Shown one piece after another: positions 9,200 to 19,946 of a DNA stretch of 64,000 nucleotides. The first letter of the stretch is position 1. Each line of letters starts with the position of its first letter. The DNA lies in contig NZ_CP108454.1 of NCBI RefSeq assembly GCF_036240795.1, forward strand, positions 2,170,001-2,234,000, in the 5' to 3' direction. Source of the DNA: Streptomyces sp. NBC_01268 (GTDB taxonomy: Bacteria > Actinomycetota > Actinomycetes > Streptomycetales > Streptomycetaceae). The notes under the pieces were generated by a model, which saw only the letters and a list, made by a program, of their open reading frames with translations, was not told the DNA's origin and made no database searches. The translations under genes and the position numbers were made by a program.

Positions 9200-9703
9200 A
9201 TGGGTGAGCAGCAGCATGTGAAGTTCCCGCAGGAGGTCATCGACGAGTACGCCTCGCTCGGTGTGGACCTGCCGGCGCTCTTCTCGGCCGGTCACCTCGG
9301 GAACCGGATGGGCGTGCAGATCCTGGAGGCCTCGGCGGACCGGGTCGTCGGCACCATGCCGGTGGAGGGCAACACCCAGCCGTACGGTCTGCTGCACGGC
9401 GGCGCCTCGGCGGTGCTCGCCGAGACGCTGGGCTCGATCGGCTCGATGCTGCACGGCGGGGTGTCCCGGATCGCCGTGGGCGTGGACCTCAACTGCACCC
9501 ACCACCGCGGGGCGCGCAGCGGACTGGTGACCGGGGTCGCGACGCCCGTGCACCGGGGCCGGTCCACCGCCACGTACGAGATCGTGATCACCGACGAGCA
9601 GGACAAGCGGGTCTGCTCGGCGCGGCTGACCTGCATGCTGAAGGAGATCGGCCCGAAGGACGCGGGGAACCTGCCGGAGGCCGGTCACGCCACCGGGGCC
9701 TGA
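9200..9703 (+). CDS. PaaI/YbgC-type hotdog-fold acyl-CoA thioesterase
   Basis: 167 residues from the ATG at 9200 (GGAG eight bases upstream). The upstream in-frame extension to 9113 crosses the palindrome and is unlikely to be translated. The single hotdog domain carries the HGGASAVLAETLGSIGS helix, where the family's catalytic Asn/Asp/Glu region lies, and the strand GVDLNCTHHRGARSG. The likely role is hydrolysis of aryl- or acyl-CoA thioesters in the cytoplasm; the closest class is PaaI/EntH-like proteins. It stands alone, flanked by the palindrome upstream and a strong terminator downstream. Confidence 0.88.
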   Translation: MGEQQHVKFPQEVIDEYASLGVDLPALFSAGHLGNRMGVQILEASADRVVGTMPVEGNTQPYGLLHGGASAVLAETLGSIGSMLHGGVSRIAVGVDLNCTHHRGARSGLVTGVATPVHRGRSTATYEIVITDEQDKRVCSARLTCMLKEIGPKDAGNLPEAGHATGA

Positions 9704-9715
9704 CGCGCAGCACAC

Positions 9716-9751
9716 CGGGGCCCCGGGACGGACTTCCGTCCCGGGGCCCCG
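9716..9751. terminator. Strong hairpin terminator after thioesterase
   Basis: A near-perfect GC-rich stem: arm CGGGGCCCCGGGACGG pairs with CCGTCCCGGGGCCCCG across a short ACTT loop, 13 bases after the stop. Confidence 0.8.
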
Positions 9752-9844
9752 TCGTATTCCCAACTCCCTTTACCTGATGGCCCCTTGCCCTCGGGCACGG
9801 CAAGCGCTTCACTGGCGGGCGACTCACACACCGAGGGGTTCCCG

Positions 9845-10264
9845 TTGAGGTCCACGCGCGCCACGACCAGGGTGACCGCCGGCACCGCCGCGGCTCTGGC
9901 GGGCTGCGTCCTCGCCCTGTCCACCGGGTGCGCGCGGGCGCCCGAGGAGCCGGCGCCGCGCGCGAGCTCACCCGCGGACGTGTGCGCGAGCCTGGTGTCG
10001 TACTGGGTGAAGGAAGCGCTCAAGGGGAGCAAGTGGGCGGGGCTCGACTGGGAGCAGAAGGGCCTGTCCAACGAGCAGTACGAGATCCACGACGAGGTCC
10101 TGCTCGCGGCGCGCGCCGAGGAGCGGCGGGCGGGCCGTGACGCCGCCTTCGCACTGGCCGACCGGGAGAGCCGGCGGCGCTGCGAGGAGGCGAAGGGAGC
10201 GACCGGAAGTTCGGAGAACTGGCGTCCGCCCAGCGAACAGAGAGTACCCACGGGCGGACTCTGA
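9845..10264 (+). CDS. Small putative lipoprotein
   Basis: About 139 residues from a TTG at 9845 with GAGGGG upstream. The N-terminus has Arg residues, a hydrophobic stretch and a lipobox ending LSTGC, so Cys near residue 25 is probably lipidated and the protein anchored outside the membrane (lgt lies at the other end of this window). The remaining roughly 115 residues are charged, with two Cys (ADVC, RRRC) and helix-rich text around EEVLLAARAEERRAGRD-like sequence. I recognise no family. It precedes livK but is separated from it by about 455 bp. Confidence 0.65.
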   Translation: MRSTRATTRVTAGTAAALAGCVLALSTGCARAPEEPAPRASSPADVCASLVSYWVKEALKGSKWAGLDWEQKGLSNEQYEIHDEVLLAARAEERRAGRDAAFALADRESRRRCEEAKGATGSSENWRPPSEQRVPTGGL

Positions 10265-10719
10265 CCCTCCTCTTCGTCACACTGCGTCACACCGGCGCAA
10301 TAAAGGAGCGGAGCCCTCCGGTCAGACCGCGCGTCCGCTGGCACCGAGGCGAGTGTCCGATATCCGGAGAGGTAACAGGTTCGGTCGTCAGGAGCCAAAA
10401 CCGCTCAAGCCCCTTAGCGGAACTGGGCGTTCTCAGCATGTGAACACCGCACTACCGACCGTTGTGCCCGGCTTTGCCCACCGCCCGCACACCGTCTCCC
10501 CCCGTCGGCATAACAAGACAGTCACATCCTGACCTCGGCGCTCCCCGACCTTCCCCACCTACGCCTAGAGTCACGGCCAGTCACCGCGCCGCCGGGCGCC
10601 TTCTCTGCACGGCACCCGCTCCACCCCGTACGGCCCGGCTTCGAAACGGCACCTCTAGCTACACAGCTTCACGGCACCGCCTCAGCTTGAGGGGGCCGCG
10701 CCAGGGAAAGGATTTCTTC
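10265..10719 (+). other. 455-bp non-coding region before livK
   Basis: No convincing gene is seen on either strand. The stretch is less GC-rich than its surroundings (for example CAATAAAGGAG, CATAACAAGACAG) and should hold the liv operon promoter. A TAGAGT sequence at 10566-10571 could be a -10 element, but no matching -35 stands out. AGGGAAAGGA just before 10720 is the livK ribosome site. Confidence 0.5.
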
Positions 10720-11958
10720 GTGCGACACCGTTCTTTGCTCATCCTCACCAGCGTGCTCACCACGGGAGCGCTCACCCTCACCGCCTGCGGTTCGCGCGAC
10801 GAGGGCAAGGGCGGCGGCGGCGACGACGCCGGCGGCACCACCACCGTGGTCATCGGTGTGGACGCCCCGCTCACCGGCTCGCTCTCCGCACTGGGCCAGG
10901 GCATCAAGAACTCCGTGGACCTGGCGGCCAAGACCGCCAACAAGAACAAGGAAGTCCCCGGGATCACCTTCAAGGTGGAGGCCCTGGACGACCAGGCCGT
11001 CCCCGCCTCCGGCCAGGCCAACGCCACCAAGCTGGTCGGCAACAAGGACGTCGTGGGCGTCGTCGGCCCGCTGAACTCCGGCGTCTCCCAGCAGATGCAG
11101 GGCGTCTTCGCCGCCGCCGGCCTCGCGCAGGTCTCCCCGGCCAACACGAACCCCTCGCTCAGCCAGGGCGACAACTGGGGCAAGGGCGAGTTCAAGCGCC
11201 CCTTCCCGACCTACTTCCGTACAGCCGCCACCGACGTGGTCCAGGGCAAGTTCGCCGCCCAGTACCTCTTCAAGGACGCCGGCAAGAAGAAGGTCTTCGT
11301 CGTCGACGACAAGCAGACCTACGGCGCCGGCCTCGCGGCGATCTTCACCGAGGAGTTCAAGCGCCTCGGCGGCCAGGTCGTCGGCACCGACCACGTCACC
11401 GTGAAGGAGACCGACTTCTCCTCCAGCGCCGACAAGGTCAAGTCCTCCGGCGCCGACTCCGTCTACTTCGGCGGCCAGTACCCCGAGGGCGGTCTGCTCT
11501 CCGACCAGGTCAAGAAGACCGGCGCCAAGATCCCCGTCATGGGTGGCGACGGCATCTACGACCCGGCCTTCATCAGCGCCTCCGGCGAGGCCAACGACGG
11601 CGACCTGGCCACCTCGATCGGTTACCCGGTCGAGAAGCTGGACACCGCCAAGAAGTTCATCGCCGACTACAACGCGGCCGGCTACAAGGACCCGTACGCG
11701 GCCTACGGCGGCTACTCCTACGACGCCGGCTGGGCGATCATCCAGGCCGTCAAGGCCGCCGTCGCCGCCAACAGCGGCAAGCTGCCGTCCGACGCCCGCG
11801 CCAAGGTCACCGAGGCCCTGGGCAAGGTCTCCTTCGACGGTGTGACCGGCAAGGTCTCCTTCGACGAGTTCGGCGACACCACCAACAAGCAGCTCACGGT
11901 CTACAAGGTCGAGGGCGGCAAGTGGGTCGACGTCAAGAGCGACACCTTCAACCAGTAG
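10720..11958 (+). CDS. livK: Branched-chain amino acid ABC transporter, substrate-binding lipoprotein
   Basis: 412 residues from the GTG at 10720 (AGGGAAAGG upstream). The signal peptide ends in the lipobox LTLTAC, so this is a lipid-anchored type-1 periplasmic-binding protein (Peripla_BP_6/LivJ class). Typical segments are IGVDAPLTGSLSALGQGI, VVGPLNSGVSQQMQGVFAAAGL, SPANTNPSLS and VFVVDDKQTYGAGLAAIF. It captures leucine, isoleucine and valine, or related ligands, and hands them to LivHM. Two consecutive hairpins follow the stop, which would lower read-through into livHMGF and give the usual excess of binding protein over membrane components. Confidence 0.93.
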   Translation: MRHRSLLILTSVLTTGALTLTACGSRDEGKGGGGDDAGGTTTVVIGVDAPLTGSLSALGQGIKNSVDLAAKTANKNKEVPGITFKVEALDDQAVPASGQANATKLVGNKDVVGVVGPLNSGVSQQMQGVFAAAGLAQVSPANTNPSLSQGDNWGKGEFKRPFPTYFRTAATDVVQGKFAAQYLFKDAGKKKVFVVDDKQTYGAGLAAIFTEEFKRLGGQVVGTDHVTVKETDFSSSADKVKSSGADSVYFGGQYPEGGLLSDQVKKTGAKIPVMGGDGIYDPAFISASGEANDGDLATSIGYPVEKLDTAKKFIADYNAAGYKDPYAAYGGYSYDAGWAIIQAVKAAVAANSGKLPSDARAKVTEALGKVSFDGVTGKVSFDEFGDTTNKQLTVYKVEGGKWVDVKSDTFNQ

Positions 11959-11967
11959 TACCCCGGT

Positions 11968-11995
11968 CCGCCCCCGGGCCCTGAGGCCCGGGCGG
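11968..11995 (+). terminator. First hairpin after livK
   Basis: CCGCCCCCGGGCC and GGCCCGGGCGG with a CTGA loop and a two-base bulge; probable partial terminator or mRNA-stabilising stem. Confidence 0.6.
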
Positions 11996-12034
11996 CGAGA
12001 CCCGCCCCTCGCAGTACCGCACACCTGAACCAGC

Positions 12035-12067
12035 CCGCGCGAGGGCGCAAACAGCGCCCTCGCGCGG
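12035..12067 (+). terminator. Second hairpin between livK and livH
   Basis: A perfect 14-bp stem (CCGCGCGAGGGCGC and its complement) with loop AAACA, ending 34 bp before livH. It is probably an attenuator that sets the livK to livHMGF ratio. Confidence 0.7.
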
Positions 12068-12101
12068 AGTCATATCCGACACGCTCATCGGAGGCCCTGC
12101 G

Positions 12102-13030
<929 letters not shown>

Positions 13031-13034
<4 letters not shown>

Positions 13035-14802
13035 GCGACATGAGCGAGAACCTCACCAAGACCGAAGCGGCCGAGGCCGCGGCCGCGACCCCGGCCGCCG
13101 GCAAGCCCGCGGGCCTGCTCTGGACGGTCGTCGGCGGCAGCGTCGCGACCGCCGCCAGCTCCTTCCTCGCCTGGACGTGGACCACCGCCTTCCCCGGCAA
13201 CCTCACGATCTACGGCAACCCCGCCCCGCTCCAGCTGCTCACCCTCGTCGGAGCCGTCCTCACCGCCGCCTACGCGCTCTCCGCGCTGGGCGTCAAGGGA
13301 CTCGGCTGGCTCACCCCGGCCGGCTCCCGCAAGGCGCTGTGGATCGTGGCCCTGGGCACCTTCGCCACCACCCTGTTCACGACGCTCTCGATCGTCGTCG
13401 AGCTGGGCGCCCTGGTGGACCTGGAGCCCGGCGCCGGCGTCGCCGTCATCGCCTCGGCCGTCCCGGCGCTCGCCGCGTACAAGCTGCCGGACGACAGCCG
13501 CCGGCCGGCCCGCGCCAAGGCCCTGCCCTCCTGGGCCGAGGTCCTGATCATCGTCGTCGTCTTCGCCCTCGGCCTCTTCGTGGTCACCTTCGGCATCGAC
13601 ACCGACGACTCGGAGCCGCAGCTCTTCATCGCGTACCTGATCCTGGTCGGCTTCTCCGCCACGGCCCTGGTCAAGTCCGGTATCACCGGGCGCCTTTCGC
13701 AGATGACGGCGCGCAACCGCCAGGTGACCGTCACGGCCAGCCTGGTCATGGCGATCGCCTTCCCGTTCATCCAGCAGAGCGGCGACACGTACACGCTGAT
13801 CGCGGTCAACATCCTGATCTTCGCGACCGTCGCCCTCGGCCTGAACATCGTCGTCGGTCTCGCGGGTCTGCTCGACCTCGGTTACGTCGCCTTCCTCGGT
13901 GTCGGCGCGTACACCGCGGCCCTGGTCTCCGGTGCCACCTCCTCCGCCTTCGGCGTCCAGTTCCCGTTCTGGGCCGCGGCCCTCACCGGCATGGCCGCCT
14001 CGCTGGTCTTCGGCGTCGTCATCGGCGCGCCGACCCTGCGTCTGCGCGGCGACTACCTCGCCATCGTGACGCTCGGCTTCGGAGAGATCTTCCGCATCGC
14101 CATGGGCAACCTCGACGGCACCTCGGGCCCGCAGATCACCAACGGCCCGAACGGCATCCCGAACATCCCGCAGCTGGAGTTCTTCGGCTACAACTTCGGC
14201 GAGTCCCACACCGTCCTGGGTGTCGAGCTCGGCGCGTACGCCAACTACTACCTGCTCATGATCCTCATCATGGTGATCGTCGTGGTGGTGTTCTCCCGCG
14301 CCGGCAACAGCCGCATCGGGCGGGCCTGGGTCGCCATCCGCGAGGACGAGACCGCCGCCACCGCCATGGGCATCAACGGCTTCCGGGTCAAGCTGGTCGC
14401 CTTCGCCCTCGGCGCGGCCCTGGCCGGCCTCGCGGGCACGGTCCAGGCGCACGTCAACACCACGGTGGTGCCGGAGAACTACGTCTTCGCCGGCCCCGTG
14501 CCGCCGAACTCCGCCTTCCTGCTCGCGGCCGTCATCCTCGGCGGCATGGGCACGATCAGCGGTCCGATCGTCGGCTCCGCGCTGCTCTTCCTGATCCCGG
14601 CCAAGCTGTCCTTCCTGCAGGACTACCAGCTGCTCGGCTTCGGCATCGCCCTGATCCTGCTGATGCGCTTCCGCCCCGAGGGCCTGATCGCCAACAAGCG
14701 CGCCAAGCTGGAATTCCACGAGAACGACGAGCAGCCCGACGTACCGGAGCAGCGACAGCCCGCGGACGCGGAGTCCGGCGTCGGTACGGCGAAGGCGGGG
14801 GC

Positions 14803-14806
<4 letters not shown>
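13031..14806 (+). CDS. livM: Branched-chain amino acid ABC transporter permease LivM, extended N-terminus
   Basis: 591 residues from the GTG overlapping the livH stop; an ATG at 13040 is an alternative. The permease core of BPD_transp_2 type starts near residue 232 (LGLNIVVGLAGLLDLGYVAF, LRGDYLAIVTLGFGEI, GRAWVAIREDE, LGGMGTISGPIVGS). The first 230 residues add about five or six extra membrane helices not found in E. coli LivM, a feature I associate with actinobacterial homologues. The C-terminus is a charged cytoplasmic tail. It couples to LivH and to the LivG/LivF ATPases. Confidence 0.93.
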
Positions 14807-15872
<1,066 letters not shown>

Positions 15873-15876
<4 letters not shown>

Positions 15877-16589
15877 CCGCACTTCTGGAGGTCGAGGACC
15901 TCAGGGTCGCCTACGGCAAGATCGAGGCCGTCAAGGGCATCTCCTTCTCCGTCGAGGCGGGCCAGGTCGTCGCCCTGATCGGCACCAACGGCGCCGGCAA
16001 GACCACGACCCTGCGCACGCTGTCCGGTCTGCTCAAGCCCTCCGGCGGCAAGATCACCTTCGACGGCCAGGTACTGAACGGCATCCCGGCCCACAAGGTG
16101 GTCTCGCTGGGCCTCGCCCACTCCCCCGAGGGCCGGCACATCTTCCCCCGGCTGAGCATCGCCGAGAACCTCCAGCTGGGCGCGTTCCTGCGCAGCGACA
16201 AGGACGGCATCGAGCGGGACATCCAGAAGGCCTACGACCTCTTCCCGATCCTGGGCGAGCGTCGCAAGCAGGCCGCGGGCACCCTCTCCGGCGGTGAGCA
16301 GCAGATGCTGGCGATGGGCCGGGCGCTGATGTCCCAGCCGAAGCTGCTGATGCTGGACGAGCCCTCGATGGGCCTCTCCCCGATCATGATGCAGAAGATC
16401 ATGGAGACCATCGCGGCGCTGAAGGCCGAGGGCATGACGATCCTGCTCATCGAGCAGAACGCGCAGGCCGCCCTCTCCCTCGCGGACTACGGTTACGTGA
16501 TGGAGGTCGGCACGGTGAAGCTGTCCGGCACCGGCCGCGACCTGCTCGTGAACGACGACGTGCGCAAGACGTACCTCGGCGAGGAGTAG
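15873..16589 (+). CDS. livF: Branched-chain amino acid ABC transporter ATPase LivF
   Basis: 238 residues, GTG start overlapping the livG stop, with AAGGAG upstream. The motifs are complete: Walker A GTNGAGKTT, signature LSGGEQQM, Walker B LLMLDEPSMGL, and ILLIEQNAQ. Its length is normal for LivF. It forms the heterodimeric ATPase with LivG that powers branched-chain amino acid uptake. It is the last gene of the operon and is followed by a strong terminator. Confidence 0.96.
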
Positions 16590-16600
16590 GCACCACGGAC

Positions 16601-16636
16601 GAAGGCCCGCCCCACGACGACGTGGGGCGGGCCTTC
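16601..16636. terminator. Terminator after livF (shared with ANTAR regulator)
   Basis: Perfect 16-bp stem GAAGGCCCGCCCCACG and its complement with a four-base loop, lying between convergent genes. Confidence 0.85.
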
Positions 16637-16655
16637 CTCGTGTGTACGGGCCGGA

Positions 16656-17321
16656 CTACTGCTCCTTGGCCTTCGCGGCCTTCTTCTCCTCGGCGTCCTC
16701 GATGACCGCCTCGGCGACCTGCTGCATCGACATGCGGCGGTCCATGGAGGTCTTCTGGATCCAGCGGAAGGCGGCCGGCTCGGTGAGTCCGTACTGGGTC
16801 TGGAGGATCGACTTGGCGCGGTCCACCAGCTTGCGGGTCTCCAGGCGCTGGGAGAGGTCGGCGACCTCCTGCTCCAGGGCGCGCAGCTCGGCGAAGCGGG
16901 AGACGGCCATCTCGATGGCCGGCACCACGTCGCTCTTGCTGAACGGCTTGACCAGGTACGCCATGGCGCCGGCGTCCCGGGCGCGCTCGACGAGCTCGCG
17001 CTGGGAGAAGGCGGTGAGCATGAGGACCGGGGCGATGGACTCGCCGGCGATCTTCTCGGCCGCGGAGATGCCGTCGAGGACGGGCATCTTCACATCGAGG
17101 ATGACGAGGTCGGGGCGGTGCTCGCGGGCGAGCTCCACGGCGGTGGCGCCGTCACCGGCCTCGCCGACGACGGTGTAGCCCTCCTCCTCCAGCATCTCCT
17201 TGAGGTCCATGCGGATGAGGGCCTCGTCCTCGGCGATGACGACGCGGGTCGTCAGCGGCGGGACGTGCGACGTGTCGGCGTCGTCGTCGGCGGCGGGCTG
17301 GGGCGACTCGGGGGCGGTCAC
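16656..17321 (-). CDS. ANTAR-domain response regulator (PdtaR-like)
   Basis: 221 residues from a GTG at 17321 with GAGGAG upstream. An N-terminal receiver domain (about 25-145) has IAEDEALIRMD, the phospho-acceptor Asp in LVILDVKMP, and LVKPFSKSD. A short coiled segment (LEQEVADLSQRLETRK) leads to a C-terminal ANTAR RNA-binding domain (about 160-210, VDRAKSILQTQYGLTEPAAFRWIQKTS). ANTAR proteins bind paired hairpins in nascent RNA and prevent termination. The architecture is that of mycobacterial PdtaR (Rv1626), which is driven by the PdtaS kinase; no kinase gene is adjacent here. Its RNA targets are unknown, though GC hairpins in the adjoining operons are possible candidates. Confidence 0.93.
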   Translation of the reverse strand: MTAPESPQPAADDDADTSHVPPLTTRVVIAEDEALIRMDLKEMLEEEGYTVVGEAGDGATAVELAREHRPDLVILDVKMPVLDGISAAEKIAGESIAPVLMLTAFSQRELVERARDAGAMAYLVKPFSKSDVVPAIEMAVSRFAELRALEQEVADLSQRLETRKLVDRAKSILQTQYGLTEPAAFRWIQKTSMDRRMSMQQVAEAVIEDAEEKKAAKAKEQ

Positions 17322-17445
17322 GCGGGCTCCTCGTTCAAGGCCTCGTTCGCAGGGTGATCGAGGCGGATACAGCTCCCCATGAGCCTACCCACCTCCTGTA
17401 AGGTAGGGGCACGGCGGGTGACCGCCCCCCTTCGTTTCGAAGGAA

Positions 17446-17518
17446 GCCCCGGTAGCCCAGCGGTAGAGGCAATGGTCTCAAACACCATCTAGCGTGGGTT
17501 CGAATCCCACCCGGGGTA
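17446..17518 (+). tRNA. tRNA with anticodon CAA but a short (class I) variable loop
   Basis: A 73-nt cloverleaf is complete: acceptor GCCCCGG/CCGGGGT (first pair a G-U wobble), D arm GCC/GGC with the loop GG, anticodon stem ATGGT/ACCAT with loop CTCAAAC, variable loop CTAGC, T stem GTGGG/CCCAC with loop TTCGAAT, and discriminator A. CCA is not encoded. The loop places C79-A80-A81 at positions 34-36, which reads UUG (Leu). Bacterial leucine tRNAs normally have a long variable arm, which is absent here, so the amino acid identity is uncertain. It sits between the ANTAR and pyk genes, on the opposite strand to both. Confidence 0.8.
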
Positions 17519-17569
17519 CATTAACGCGATTTCCAAGGTCACGCCCCGACTGCGGCTTCCGGGGGACCG

Positions 17570-19000
17570 TCACTCCGCCGGGGGTTCCCCGATGTGGTGG
17601 ACCCGGACCAGGTTGGTCGAGCCCGGCACACCGGGCGGAGAACCGGCCGTGATGACCACGATGTCCCCCTTCTCGCAGCGCCCGATCCGCAGCAGCTCCT
17701 CGTCCACCTGCGCCACCATCGCGTCGGTGGAGTCGACGTGCGGGCCGAGGAAGGTCTCGACGCCCCAGGTGAGGTTGAGCTGGGAGCGGGTCGCCGGGTC
17801 GGGCGTGAAGGCCAGCAGCGGGATCGGCGAGCGGTAGCGGGAGAGCCGCTTCACGGTGTCGCCGGACTGCGTGAACGCGACCAGGAACCGGGCCCCGAGG
17901 AAGTCCCCGATCTCGGCGGCGGCCCGGGCCACCGCACCGCCCTGGGTACGGGGCTTGCTGCGCTCGGTCAGCGGCGGCAGCCCCTTGGCGAGGACGTCCT
18001 CCTCGGCGGCCTCGACGATCCGGCTCATCGTGCGCACGGTCTCGACCGGATACTTGCCGACACTGGTCTCACCGGAGAGCATCACGGCGTCGGTGCCGTC
18101 GATGACGGCGTTGGCCACGTCGGAGGCCTCGGCGCGGGTCGGCCGGGAGTTGTCGATCATCGAGTCGAGCATCTGGGTGGCGACGATGACCGGCTTGGCG
18201 TTCCGCTTGGCCAGCTTGACGGCCCGCTTCTGGACGATCGGCACCTGCTCCAGGGGCATCTCCACACCCAGGTCGCCGCGGGCGACCATGATGCCGTCGA
18301 AGGCCGCGACGATGTCCTCGATGTTCTCGACGGCCTGCGGCTTCTCGATCTTGGCGATGACCGGGACCCGGCGGTCCTCCTCGTCCATGATCCGGTGGAC
18401 GTCCTCGATGTCCCGGCCGCTGCGGACGAAGGAGAGGGCGATGACGTCGGCGCCGGTGCGCAGGGCCCAGCGCAGGTCCTCGACGTCCTTCTCGGAGAGG
18501 GCGGGGACGGAGACGGCGACCCCCGGCAGGTTGAGGCCCTTGTTGTCGGAGACCATGCCGCCCTCGACGACCCGGGTGTTGACCCGGGGTCCTTCGACGG
18601 AGACGACCTCCAGGGTGACCCGGCCGTCGTCGACGAGGATGCGCTCACCGGCGGTGACGTCCTCGGCGAGGCCGGCGTAGGTGGTGCCGCAGCAGTGGCG
18701 GTCGCCCTCCATCGGCTCGACGGTGATGGTGAACTCGTCGCCGCGTTCAAGGAGTACGGGGCCCTCGCGGAATCGGCCGAGACGAATCTTCGGGCCTTGA
18801 AGGTCGGCGAGGACGCCGACGCTGCGGCCGGTCTCCTCGGAGGCCTTGCGAACGCGCTGGTAGCGCTCCTCGTGCTCGGCGTAGGAGCCGTGACTGAGGT
18901 TGAGACGGGCCACGTCCATCCCGGCTTCGACCAATGCCTTGATCTGGTCGTATGTTTCGGTGGCGGGCCCCAGGGTACAAACGATTTTTGCTCGGCGCAT
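17570..19000 (-). CDS. pyk: Pyruvate kinase
   Basis: 476 residues from the ATG at 19000, a normal length. It catalyses phosphoenolpyruvate plus ADP to pyruvate plus ATP, the last step of glycolysis. Visible motifs: N-terminal RRAKIVCTLGPAT, LNLSHGS, DLQGPKIRLG; the active-site segment VIAKIEKPQAVENI with the catalytic Lys; MVARGDLGVEMPLEQVP; the Mg/K-binding core MLDSMI and TRAEASDVANAVIDGTDAVM; and a C-terminal allosteric domain. S. coelicolor has two pyruvate kinases, so a paralogue elsewhere is likely. A perfect palindrome lies 54-80 bp upstream of the start and may be an operator. Confidence 0.97.
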   Translation of the reverse strand: MRRAKIVCTLGPATETYDQIKALVEAGMDVARLNLSHGSYAEHEERYQRVRKASEETGRSVGVLADLQGPKIRLGRFREGPVLLERGDEFTITVEPMEGDRHCCGTTYAGLAEDVTAGERILVDDGRVTLEVVSVEGPRVNTRVVEGGMVSDNKGLNLPGVAVSVPALSEKDVEDLRWALRTGADVIALSFVRSGRDIEDVHRIMDEEDRRVPVIAKIEKPQAVENIEDIVAAFDGIMVARGDLGVEMPLEQVPIVQKRAVKLAKRNAKPVIVATQMLDSMIDNSRPTRAEASDVANAVIDGTDAVMLSGETSVGKYPVETVRTMSRIVEAAEEDVLAKGLPPLTERSKPRTQGGAVARAAAEIGDFLGARFLVAFTQSGDTVKRLSRYRSPIPLLAFTPDPATRSQLNLTWGVETFLGPHVDSTDAMVAQVDEELLRIGRCEKGDIVVITAGSPPGVPGSTNLVRVHHIGEPPAE

Positions 19001-19053
19001 GAGGCGAGCCTAGGGCTTACCGGCGGGTAGCGAATGGGCCGGGCATGACTACT

Positions 19054-19080
19054 CAACAACCTTTCAGTGAAAGGTTGTTG
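19054..19080. promoter_or_regulatory. Perfect 27-bp palindrome upstream of pyk
   Basis: Arms CAACAACCTTTCA and its exact reverse complement flank a single central base. It is AT-richer than the surroundings, lies 54-80 bp before the pyk start, and overlaps TTGTTGA/TTGTCA promoter-like sequence on the minus strand. The one-base centre makes it a better DNA operator than a terminator, and no T-run follows. Confidence 0.6.
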
Positions 19081-19146
19081 ACAAGTCTTGAATCTGTGCG
19101 AACGCCTGCTCTGATGAGCGATTTCCGCGGTCGGGGACCGGATGTC

Positions 19147-19821
19147 TCAGAGTGCGGGCGGGGCCATCGTGAACCGCGCGGCGACCTCGGCGGTGACCGT
19201 CTGCCGCTGCGGTTCGAGCTCCATCGGGGCCGGCGCGTCCACCGCCTCCGCCGCGAACGCCATCCGCATCCCGCCCATCGGCGCGGGGCCGCCCTGCCCG
19301 AGCCCGGTGTCGGAGAGTTCGAGCAGCGCCACCAGTGAGGAGCCCAGCGCCTGGGCGTACTCGCGCGCCCGGCGCACCGCCTCCCGCACGGCCTGCCGGC
19401 GGGCCTCCGCGTACGCCGGGGAGTCCGGGCGCAGCGCCCACCAAGGACCGTCCACCCGGGTCCACTCCAGATCGGCGAGGCGCGTGGTCAGCTCGCCGAG
19501 GGCGGTGAAGTCGGTCAGCTCCGCCGACAGGTGCACCCAGCCCTGGTAGCCGCGCACCCGCTCGCCGCGCCCGTGCCGGGCGGGCTCCGGGCTGACCGAG
19601 AGCGCGCCCGTCTCCAGCTTGGCGACAGCCTCCCCGTACGACTTGACCAGGGCGATCGCCTCGGCGTTGCGGCTCGTCAGGGTGGCCAGGACCGAGGAGC
19701 GGTCGGTGCCCCGGGCGCGTACCGAGACACCGATCCTCGCGAGTTCCGGATCGACCTCCAGGCGGCCTTCGCCACGGACCGTCACCTGGGGCGCCTCGGG
19801 GGTGGGCTGCTGCTGTGTCAT
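19147..19821 (-). CDS. SIMPL (DUF541) domain protein
   Basis: 224 residues from the ATG at 19821. The sequence matches the SIMPL/DUF541 family: VTVRGEGRLEVDPELARIGVSVRARG at the start, a central segment YQGWVHLSAELTDF, and repeated Ala/Arg-rich helices (AYAEARRQAVREAVRRAREYAQALG). Most SIMPL proteins are exported; this one has no evident signal peptide, so it is probably cytoplasmic. The function of the family is poorly defined (oxidative-stress protection in some bacteria). It is divergent from the secreted 5'-nucleotidase. Confidence 0.85.
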   Translation of the reverse strand: MTQQQPTPEAPQVTVRGEGRLEVDPELARIGVSVRARGTDRSSVLATLTSRNAEAIALVKSYGEAVAKLETGALSVSPEPARHGRGERVRGYQGWVHLSAELTDFTALGELTTRLADLEWTRVDGPWWALRPDSPAYAEARRQAVREAVRRAREYAQALGSSLVALLELSDTGLGQGGPAPMGGMRMAFAAEAVDAPAPMELEPQRQTVTAEVAARFTMAPPAL

Positions 19822-19946
19822 ACCGAACACTTTCCCACTCCGTAACCCGAAAGGTCTGTTGCGACCGTGCGGTCTGAGCCAGAATCTACGCGCGTTGTGC
19901 GCCACGGTCGGCGCCTTCGCCACAGAACCACAAGGGGAGAACACAC

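Noticed and set aside
17446..17518. tRNA as an attachment site for an integrative element
   Set aside because: No integrase nearby and no second copy of the tRNA 3' end found in the flanking sequence.
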